60,741 nucleotides of DNA from a virus, in the IMG/VR virus record IMGVR_UViG_3300035156_000099, positions 1 through 60,741 of that record; one strand, given 5' to 3'. Under the pieces are notes generated by a model that saw only the letters and a program-made list of their open reading frames with translations, was not told where the DNA came from and did no database searches. Positions within the stretch are counted from its first letter, which is position 1. Each line of letters begins with the position of its first letter. A program made the position numbers and the translations under genes. This document shows positions 55,432 through 60,741 of this stretch, piece after piece.

Positions 55432-55749
55432 ATGCAACGCATCTACCTCAGCGGGCCCATGACGGGCCTGCCCGATTACAACTACCCGGCATTCAATGCA
55501 GAGGCCGCACGCCTCCGCGCACTCGGCTACACCGTCGAGAATCCCGCCGAGAACCCGCTACCCGCCGACGCGCCCTGGCACATGTGCATGCGTGACGCGA
55601 TTCGCCAGATGCTCACATGTGACACCGTGGCCTTTCTGCCTGGCTGGCAGGTCTCGCGCGGCGCCAACGTAGAAATCGAACTGGCCGGCCATTTGAAAAT
55701 GGCTGTCATTCAAGCAAGCGGCATCGTTTCGCCGCAGGAGGGGTTATGA
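55432..55749 (+). CDS. DUF4406-like nucleoside deoxyribosyltransferase-fold protein, 105 aa
   Basis: MQRIYLSGPMTGLPDYNYPA (start YLSGPMTG) is the DUF4406/nucleoside 2-deoxyribosyltransferase opening. The rest is VENPAENP...MLTCDTVAFLPGWQVSRGAN, matching the family's active-site-like D-x-x-x-x-L-P-G-W. It is a common early phage gene. The reaction is unproven in phages; it may remodel nucleotides. ATGA overlap with the next gene. Confidence 0.83.
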   Translation: MQRIYLSGPMTGLPDYNYPAFNAEAARLRALGYTVENPAENPLPADAPWHMCMRDAIRQMLTCDTVAFLPGWQVSRGANVEIELAGHLKMAVIQASGIVSPQEGL

Positions 55750-56291
55750 ACTTGAGCATCAAACGATACTCCGCAGCGGAGGTTCCGGAAGCTGGCCGGC
55801 CGGGATTCTGGGTGCATGCGGGGGACTTCAACCAGGCGCTGGAGCTGGCAGCCAATCGAGAGGCCGCCCTACAGCAGCGCTTGAATGCTGCTGACCAGCG
55901 GGTTGACGATCTGCAATCCGGGCTGACCAAGGCGCGGGACATGGTCCGCTGGTTCTACACTCACGCCAACGTCCATCAAGTCGGTACCGCGATGATGGAT
56001 GCGGCAAGGGAATTCCTCGCCGTCCCTGCCGATGATGTCCGCGCAGTGGCGGAGGAGCCGGTGGCGTGGATCAAGCCTAATGTCTCAGAAACTTTGAGAA
56101 AGGATGAGTGCTGCTATGCATTCGGCAGCAATTCGCCTAAGGGTAATCTAATACCGCTATACCGCCACCCGCAGCGCCCGGTCGTGTTGCCGGAGCGCAT
56201 ACAGTGGTTTGACGACAACAGTGAGCAGCGCAAAGCAGAAATAGACGGCTACAACGCCTGCCTCGACGACATCGCCCGCCTCAACAAGTAA
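55746..56291 (+). CDS. Coiled-coil hypothetical protein, 181 aa
   Basis: MNLSIKRYSAAEVPEAGRPG ... coiled coil at about 38-68 (NREAALQQRLNAADQRVDDL), then EEPVAWIKPNVSE and YRHPQRP, as in phage Ead/DUF551-neighbour proteins (W-I/V...IPLYRHP). The C-terminus ends DGYNACLDDIARLNK. Function unknown. Confidence 0.68.
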   Translation: MNLSIKRYSAAEVPEAGRPGFWVHAGDFNQALELAANREAALQQRLNAADQRVDDLQSGLTKARDMVRWFYTHANVHQVGTAMMDAAREFLAVPADDVRAVAEEPVAWIKPNVSETLRKDECCYAFGSNSPKGNLIPLYRHPQRPVVLPERIQWFDDNSEQRKAEIDGYNACLDDIARLNK

Positions 56292-56355
56292 CCCGCCGCC
56301 CGTTCGGCCCCACCCTATCCCTATTGCCTGCTGCGTATGCGGCGAGGAATTCTGC

Positions 56356-56553
56356 ATGTCGAAAAAAGAGGAAGTGCTCACCGTCCACGAGTGGGATGCG
56401 ATCGTCAGGGGTCGCGCGGTACCGGCCGATCTGTTCGTTGGCGAGTCGGTCGACCATTACGTGCACCGTAAGTTCGGCAAGCTGCTCGATCAGCGCGACA
56501 AGCTGCAGCGCAACCTGGACGAATGCAATGCGGCGCTGGAGGGGATGATATGA
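56356..56553 (+). CDS. Hypothetical coiled-coil protein, 65 aa
   Basis: MSKKEEVLTVHEWDAIVRGR ... KLLDQRDKLQRNLDECNAAL. Small; C-terminal coiled coil. Starts 64 nt after the previous gene and overlaps the next by ATGA. Confidence 0.63.
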   Translation: MSKKEEVLTVHEWDAIVRGRAVPADLFVGESVDHYVHRKFGKLLDQRDKLQRNLDECNAALEGMI

Positions 56554-56693
56554 CGCACCTCGTTTTCTTCCCGGCCCAGTACGGCACCCCTGACCGCTGG
56601 ATGCCCTGCACTGTCGATGCCTTCGGCGTCTGGCGCTGCAATGGGATGTACATGCCGGCGCCAGCCGCAGATCGGATTAAGGAGGCCGCATGA
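56550..56693 (+). CDS. Hypothetical protein, 47 aa
   Basis: MTHLVFFPAQYGTPDRWMPC TVDAFGVWRC... a short beta-like protein with three Trp/Cys. Overlaps both neighbours by ATGA, so it is probably translated. Unknown function. Confidence 0.58.
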   Translation: MTHLVFFPAQYGTPDRWMPCTVDAFGVWRCNGMYMPAPAADRIKEAA

Positions 56694-56887
56694 GACTCAT
56701 CTACTGGCTCAACCGACGGTTACCGTTTGGCTTCCTGCCGATCGCGCGCATCACCATTGGGCGCGAGTCAGCAACCTTGCGCAAAGACGGTTGGGTGATC
56801 ATCAGCGACGGCAAGAGCACCGACGCACTGCCCATAAACTTCTGCGCCCCTTCGATCATCGAAGCATTCAACGCCGAATTCGCTTAA
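56690..56887 (+). CDS. Hypothetical protein, 65 aa
   Basis: MRLIYWLNRRLPFGFLPIAR ITIGRESATL... starts after an AGGAGG site with ATGA overlap. Mixed alpha/beta, basic. Unknown function. Confidence 0.65.
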   Translation: MRLIYWLNRRLPFGFLPIARITIGRESATLRKDGWVIISDGKSTDALPINFCAPSIIEAFNAEFA

Positions 56888-56941
56888 CCCCTTCCCCATC
56901 TATCCACATGCCTGCCGGTGTACGGCGGGCGGAGCTTTGTC

Positions 56942-57439
56942 ATGACCAATGCTGCAACGATTCTCGACCCCTGCTGCGGAAGCCGGATGTTCTGGTTCGA
57001 CAAGCAGGATCAGCGCGCACTGTTTGGCGATATCCGCGATGAGGAGCATGTGCTGTGTGATGGTCGTGTGCTGAAGGTCGAACCCAACGTGATCATGGAC
57101 TTCCGCACGCTTCCATTCGAAGACGGCTCTTTCAAGCTGGTGGTTTTCGATCCGCCGCACCTGAAGCACGCCGGGGTTGATAGTTGGCTACGTGCGAAAT
57201 ACGGCGTGCTGACGAATGACTGGCGCGACGACATCAGGAAGGGATTTGCCGAATGCTTTCGGGTGCTGGCCAACGAGGGGGTTTTGATCTTCAAGTGGGC
57301 AGAAGACCAGATCAAGGTCAGCGAGCTGCTGGTCCTTACCGATCAGAAACCACTGTTCGGCCACAAATCCGGGAAGCGGGAGAAGACGCACTGGATCACT
57401 TTCATGAAACACAGCTCTCAATCACTCAACCCCGCATAG
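56942..57439 (+). CDS. SAM-dependent methyltransferase (adenine/N4-cytosine type), 165 aa
   Basis: Start at ATG 56942: MTNAATILDPCCGSRMFWFD. DPCCGSRMFWFD is the SAM-binding motif and VVFDPPHLKHAG is the DPP(Y/H) catalytic type. The C-terminal GVLIFKWAEDQIKVSELL is seen in phage methyltransferases. The target could be DNA; the DPPH ending instead of DPPY is a known variant. Earlier in-frame start (56918) lacks a better signal. Confidence 0.85.
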   Translation: MTNAATILDPCCGSRMFWFDKQDQRALFGDIRDEEHVLCDGRVLKVEPNVIMDFRTLPFEDGSFKLVVFDPPHLKHAGVDSWLRAKYGVLTNDWRDDIRKGFAECFRVLANEGVLIFKWAEDQIKVSELLVLTDQKPLFGHKSGKREKTHWITFMKHSSQSLNPA

Positions 57440-57461
57440 ACCCCGGACGGAGGTAGCCAAA

Positions 57462-58382
57462 ATGAACGACAAGATAGATTTATGGACTCAGGAAGGCTTT
57501 GAAGACTCAGTAGCTCGCGCGCTGTTAACTTGTTTTGAGTCTAAGATAAAGAAATCGAAAGGAGCAGGACCCAACACTTTAAATAGTGAAAGGATGCAAG
57601 TGATCAGAAATGCTGGCATATATATACCTGGCAATGACCGTCTTGTGATAGCACCTGAAAGTGGCGTGGAAGGAAGCTGGGAATTTGACACTGGAAATGA
57701 TCCGCTTCCTTTATCTGGATGTATCGGAATGCCAATAAATAGAATCTCATCTAAAAATGAGTATGGCGGATTTTTCCAAACTATTTACTTCCAAAGACGA
57801 CAAGAGCTGGCTAAGAATTGGTATCGCCAATCCGGCGGACAAATATATGAAATGCTACACGCCTTTTCTGAAAATGAGTACATAACCGGGGAGCGCTCCT
57901 TTTTTACCGTAAACTCGTCAGGAAAGGTATCTGCCTGCCGACTTATGGTGCCTGATAGAAATAATTCGATGTTTGGCCAAAAGACAGAAATGCTTTTCGA
58001 GCCATCTAAAACTCTCAAACAGCAGGAGGCATTCGCCTCTGTAGCGCTTCAGTTTCACGCTGATAGCAGATATTGCTGGCAGATAGAGGCCAGAGAACAT
58101 AAACAATATGCTCGGCTAGGATGTATTGATGAACAGGTAAAGTCATTGCTCTATGCCCGAAGCCTTCCGATGACAGATACAGGTCGGAAGCGTCCTATTC
58201 TTCACCTTGTCGAGGCTCACAAACGTCGACTCAGAAATGGTACCGATATCGACATATCAAAGTCTTTGCGTGGAATAGACGTTATAGAAATGGGCGGAAC
58301 TCAGTTTGTGGTTAATCCACCAAAAGTAGTAGCGCCAGAGCTGAGCAAGCCTAGTAGAAAGCGTTTTTTTCCTACCGAATAA
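57462..58382 (+). CDS. AT-rich orphan protein, 306 aa
   Basis: MNDKIDLWTQEGFEDSVARALL... No family was recognised. The composition is much more AT-rich than the neighbours. It has a mixed alpha/beta middle (ERSFFTVNSSGKVSACRLMV) and a C-terminal block (HLVEAHKRRLRNGTDIDISK, then SLRGIDVIEMGGTQFVVNPP). It sits between the methyltransferase and the REEFEAW gene. Probably a recent insertion. Possible anti-defence or accessory role, not shown by the sequence. Confidence 0.7.
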   Translation: MNDKIDLWTQEGFEDSVARALLTCFESKIKKSKGAGPNTLNSERMQVIRNAGIYIPGNDRLVIAPESGVEGSWEFDTGNDPLPLSGCIGMPINRISSKNEYGGFFQTIYFQRRQELAKNWYRQSGGQIYEMLHAFSENEYITGERSFFTVNSSGKVSACRLMVPDRNNSMFGQKTEMLFEPSKTLKQQEAFASVALQFHADSRYCWQIEAREHKQYARLGCIDEQVKSLLYARSLPMTDTGRKRPILHLVEAHKRRLRNGTDIDISKSLRGIDVIEMGGTQFVVNPPKVVAPELSKPSRKRFFPTE

Positions 58383-58397
58383 TGCGGAGTACTTATC

Positions 58398-58727
58398 GTG
58401 GATGTACGGCGACAGATTAATAATTTGATGAATATTCGAGAAGAGTTCGAAACAGCATGTAATAAGCATGCGGTCGATGCTGGCTTTCCAGAGTGCGAGT
58501 ATGGATTCGAGCGCAGCAGCGAGGACGGCAACTGCTATTCAGATTCGCACACGCAGGCTGCTTGGTGGGCATGGCAGACATCGCGCGCAGCGATAATAAT
58601 TGAGCTTCCGGACTGTCAAGACGCCAAGCCCTACGCCTGCTACGAGGGCGGCTGGAATGATATGCGGGATGAGGCTGTAGATGCGATTCAGTTGGCTGGC
58701 TGCCAGGTTGGGAGGATTGAGCCGTGA
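58398..58727 (+). CDS. REEFEAW-type hypothetical protein, 109 aa
   Basis: GTG start 58398 with GGAG 9 nt upstream. REEFETACNKHAVDAGFPEC ... TQAAWWAWQTSRAAIIIELP carries the two signature blocks seen at 39293 and 40449. Ends in a GTGA overlap with the next gene. ATG 58428 is an alternative start. Confidence 0.7.
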   Translation: MDVRRQINNLMNIREEFETACNKHAVDAGFPECEYGFERSSEDGNCYSDSHTQAAWWAWQTSRAAIIIELPDCQDAKPYACYEGGWNDMRDEAVDAIQLAGCQVGRIEP

Positions 58728-59332
58728 CGGACATTCAGAAGCTGAAAGCGCTGGCGGAGGAAGTTAGGGATACAGGGGATATGTGCGCGTTAATAGAATT
58801 TGCCAAAGCGACCAATCCGTCTGTAGTGCTTGAGCTGATAGGGCGCATATCCAAGCTGGAGTATTCACAGCAGGCCCTTACTGAGCAGTGCGAACAGCTA
58901 ATAGCGGTAAATTTCGACTATCAGTTGAATGCCCAAGCTGCCGATGAAGAAATAGCTCGGCTCGGGGCGGAAAACGCCGACTACAAAGCTGGGCAGCAAA
59001 GGTACGAAGACATCAGCGAGGCGCAGCGCAAACGAATATGGCGACTAGAGGATCGCCTTTCCAGGCGCGATGTCTGGAGCAATCCAAGGGTCGCCCCCGT
59101 TAAGCCTATTCTGTCCGAACCACATCCTCTAGAGCTGACGATGGGGCCTGGAGCAAGATCAGGATCGATTCAATGCTCTCGAAATCAATGTGATGGATGC
59201 CAAGCCGGTATCCCAGTTGTTAGAGGCATGCATCGCATGAGTGCTATAGGACGCTATCCAGACTTGATGGCGTGCACTGCGCGGCTCTATAAACCAGAGA
59301 CCGATCAAAAGCCCGGCGGAGTAGAGACATGA
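58724..59332 (+). CDS. Ead/Ea22-like protein, 202 aa
   Basis: GTG start (MTDIQKLKALAEEVRDTGDM). The opening matches the Ead protein at 38361, and ATNPSVVLELIGRISKLEYS is the same core. It then has a coiled coil (about 60-105) and a C-terminal Cys cluster (IQCSRNQCDGCQAGIP). It follows a REEFEAW gene as at 39293/38361. Confidence 0.72.
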   Translation: MTDIQKLKALAEEVRDTGDMCALIEFAKATNPSVVLELIGRISKLEYSQQALTEQCEQLIAVNFDYQLNAQAADEEIARLGAENADYKAGQQRYEDISEAQRKRIWRLEDRLSRRDVWSNPRVAPVKPILSEPHPLELTMGPGARSGSIQCSRNQCDGCQAGIPVVRGMHRMSAIGRYPDLMACTARLYKPETDQKPGGVET

Positions 59333-59580
59333 CCGAAGAAAGTGAAGTTCTGCACGTCGAAGGGCTGGCCAAGATGCTGGGCCGTACCGATGCGTCAATC
59401 AGGGAGGGGATTCGCCGGGGCGTGACATGGATACCCAAGGGTTTCAAGATGGGTGTCAGGCACTGCTGGCTGAAGGAAGATGTCCGGGAGTTTCTGCGCT
59501 CGTGCCGAGATGGCGAGAACAAGGCTCCGAAGGTAGGCAGGAAGCGGCAGGCGCCGCCACCTCTGAGGGGTGTGGCTTGA
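59329..59580 (+). CDS. xis: Excisionase (Xis), MerR-like fold
   Basis: 83 aa. EVLHVEGLAKMLGRTDASIR (EGIRRG) is a winged-helix/MerR-like recognition block. The rest is VTWIPKGFKMGVRHCWLKED then VREFLRSC, matching phage excisionases that have a conserved W-I-P-K/x-G. The basic tail (KVGRKRQAPPPLRG) suits DNA contact. It overlaps the Ead gene and ends 8 nt from the convergent int stop. Confidence 0.83.
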   Translation: MTEESEVLHVEGLAKMLGRTDASIREGIRRGVTWIPKGFKMGVRHCWLKEDVREFLRSCRDGENKAPKVGRKRQAPPPLRGVA

Positions 59581-59588
59581 GGATGGGA

Positions 59589-60566
59589 TTATCCCAGCTT
59601 CTCGGCCAGATCGTTCGGGCACAGATGGGTATACCGCTTGAGCATTGCCAAGGTCTTATGGCCGGTGATGCTCGCCACTTCCATAATGCTGAGACCGCGC
59701 TCGAACAGGCGGCTGGTAGCTTCGTGACGCATATCGTGAAGGCGAAGGTCTTTTATCTTCGCCGCCTCACATGCAAGAGCAAAATAGTTGCTGACGCTGT
59801 CCAATTTCAGATGAAAGTATCTGCCGCCGTCAATTGGCGTCGGCAATCCCTCCAAGAGCTCCACCGCCCGCGTTGAAAGCGGAACGGATCGGCGCTCGCC
59901 GTTCTTCGTGTCTTCGAGGAATGCAACTCTTCCCCTGACCTGATCTTTCCGCAGCATCACCAGTTCCGACCGACGCATAGCTGTTTCGACAGCAAGTTCG
60001 ATGATGATCGGCAATTCGGCATTTATTGCGCCCGCGCTTTTGAGGAGGTCCTTCAGCTCTTTTGTGCTTGGGCGCCGCTCACGCTGCTTGCTGCCCTTTG
60101 GCATTCGAATGCCGGTGCATGGGTTTTTCAGGCCTTCGATTCCCCAGTCCTTCGAAGCTACCGTATAAAGGTGGCTAATCAGCGCCAAATTTAGTCTGAC
60201 TGTGGCTGTCGACTTTCCTGCTTTGATCTCAGCATCGCGGTAAGCGGCCATGTCGCTTGATCGGATTGACGCCAGCGACCTGCGGGCATATTCCGAAGCC
60301 TGCCACTTCTTGGCTCTGACCTTCTCCTGCGCTGACCCCTTCTTCGAATCGCTCACCTTAGCCACATACCGATCTAGGGCATCGGTGAGTGTTGTGCTTT
60401 CCGCCTTGCGGGTGTCAACAAATCGCGAGCGTGACATATCGCCCTCGATCTCGGCTGCCCATCGCTGAGCTTCCGCCTTTGTGTCGAAGGTAGATGAAAG
60501 AGTCGGATATCCCTTGCGTCGGATCTGGGCTCGCCAGGCGTCGCCGCGTTTTTCGTAGTAGGCCAT
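59589..60566 (-). CDS. int: Tyrosine-type integrase
   Basis: 325 aa. Catalytic residues: Arg198 (TAMRRSEL), Lys221 (DTKNGERRS), His277 and Arg280 (LHDMRHEATSRLFERG), His303 (ITGHKT), nucleophile Tyr312 (LKRYTHL). The N-terminal arm-binding domain (about 1-50) includes WRAQIRRKGYPTLSSTFDTK. Adjacent to attR, as expected. It catalyses recombination between attP and the tRNA-Ser 3' half. Confidence 0.95.
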   Translation of the reverse strand: MAYYEKRGDAWRAQIRRKGYPTLSSTFDTKAEAQRWAAEIEGDMSRSRFVDTRKAESTTLTDALDRYVAKVSDSKKGSAQEKVRAKKWQASEYARRSLASIRSSDMAAYRDAEIKAGKSTATVRLNLALISHLYTVASKDWGIEGLKNPCTGIRMPKGSKQRERRPSTKELKDLLKSAGAINAELPIIIELAVETAMRRSELVMLRKDQVRGRVAFLEDTKNGERRSVPLSTRAVELLEGLPTPIDGGRYFHLKLDSVSNYFALACEAAKIKDLRLHDMRHEATSRLFERGLSIMEVASITGHKTLAMLKRYTHLCPNDLAEKLG

Positions 60567-60586
60567 TAACCGATCATAACGCGTGC

Positions 60587-60628
60587 TTGGGGGAGTGGCA
60601 CGGAGACCCGTTCCCCCATATTTCCCCC
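60587..60628. other. Candidate integrase arm-type sites, right side
   Basis: TTGGGGGAG at 60587-60595 and TTCCCCCATATTTCCCCC at 60611-60628. The latter matches the left site (539-556) at 16 of 18 bases. Between the int start (60566) and attR. See finding. Confidence 0.5.
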
Positions 60629-60633
60629 AAATA

Positions 60634-60667
60634 CAAAAAAGCCCCGAGGCGGTTAAGCGCTCGGGGC
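60634..60667 (-). terminator. Phage-borne terminator for tRNA-Ser
   Basis: GCCCCGAG (60641-60648) pairs with CTCGGGGC (60660-60667); on the minus strand it is followed by TTTTTTG. It lies just after the 3' end of the live tRNA gene, replacing the host terminator displaced to 331-364. Confidence 0.82.
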
Positions 60668-60675
60668 CTTTGGAT

Positions 60676-60739
60676 ATGGCGGAGAGATAGGGATTTGAAC
60701 CCTAGGTACTGTCGCCAGTACAACGGATTTCGAATCCGT
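60676..60739. repeat. attR: 64-bp copy of the tRNA-Ser 3' half
   Basis: Identical to 371-434. In the minus orientation it includes anticodon CGA to CCA. The sequence to its right continues as tRNA (CC...), so this copy restores the tRNA. Confidence 0.95.
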
Positions 60740-60741
60740 CC
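60677..60741 (-). tRNA. tRNA-Ser(CGA), 3' part (5' part outside window)
   Basis: 3' end TGG at 60677 encodes CCA. Anticodon loop TTCGAAA (anticodon CGA), long variable arm and T arm (loop TTCAAAT) identify a serine tRNA. The 5' half (acceptor, D arm) lies beyond 60741, so completeness cannot be checked here. Confidence 0.9.

Larger units (their letters stand above)
371..60739. mobile_element. Complete temperate podovirus-like prophage in tRNA-Ser
   Basis: Bounded by identical 64-bp copies of the tRNA-Ser 3' half. It contains integrase, excisionase, CI/Cro, an Arc/Ant secondary immunity module, replication and recombination genes, terminase, portal, capsid, tail/ejection genes and lysis genes. 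Two frameshifted genes are visible (1277-1995, 49983-50136), but no essential virion, lysis or integration gene looks broken. It may be inducible; two LexA boxes and an Ant-like protein suggest SOS and antirepressor routes. Confidence 0.93.

Noticed and set aside
1-60741. CRISPR arrays, insertion sequences and rRNA genes
   Set aside because: No regularly spaced repeats with unique spacers, no transposase with terminal repeats and no rRNA sequence were seen.

Overview
The window is an essentially complete temperate prophage of about 60.4 kb (371-60739) inserted in a tRNA-Ser(CGA) gene of what is most likely a Pseudomonas chromosome. The host call rests on overall composition, a DUF1654 gene (a Pseudomonas-restricted family) and Pseudomonas-style LexA boxes. 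The insertion is framed by a perfect 64-bp direct repeat of the 3' half of the tRNA gene. The right copy belongs to the live tRNA, whose 5' half lies past the window end. The left copy is the displaced 3' fragment. Positions 1-370 are host DNA with the first 14 codons of an Hcp-like type VI secretion gene and the old tRNA terminator.

The virion genes combine a P22-type portal, an N4 gp56-type major capsid protein, a scaffold, head-tail adaptor-like genes, glycine-rich ejection-like proteins and no tail-tube or tape-measure gene. This indicates a temperate podovirus, perhaps F116-like (inference). Layout, left to right. 583-1995: small SOS-associated block with divergent genes around a LexA box, including a frameshifted SRAP gene. 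1996-6867: lysis (holin, GH108 endolysin) and tail-fibre genes. 6947-10762: accessory and secondary-immunity block (secreted protein, HTH gene, Ant-like antirepressor, Arc-like repressor, divergent XRE-RHH repressor with a Rap1a-like gene, and a small two-gene membrane cassette). 10797-35163: ejection, tail, neck, capsid, portal, terminase and an Acb2-like anti-CBASS gene, all leftward. 35588-44190: leftward early/replication operon (cro, replication initiator with internal iterons, NinB, NinG, HNH, many tiny overlapping ORFs). 44279-45106: CI. 45157-45477: SOS-controlled DUF1654 gene. 45594-59580: rightward early operon (PL-like promoter, boxA-containing leader, a structured non-coding segment, Erf recombinase, YqaJ-type exonuclease, SSB, two methyltransferases, excisionase). 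59589-60566: integrase next to attR.

The genes fit a lambda/P22-type circuit. CI acts on similar 16-bp sites at cro/cI and at the rightward early promoter. The arc/ant module can disable repression. Xis is made from the rightward early operon and Int from its own gene.

The most striking unannotated signal is a bipartite element, TTGNCN-N12-CACATA (N13 once). It occurs eight times, in short intergenic gaps in front of virion, lysis and accessory genes on both strands, and looks like a phage-specific late promoter. Other leads are a roughly 100-nt structured RNA candidate at 46691-46791, a 38/39-bp inverted-repeat element present twice (32452, 43355), an XRE-RHH fusion repressor, and an antisense-type hairpin between arc and ant. 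All functional assignments come from reading the sequence; no database search was run.
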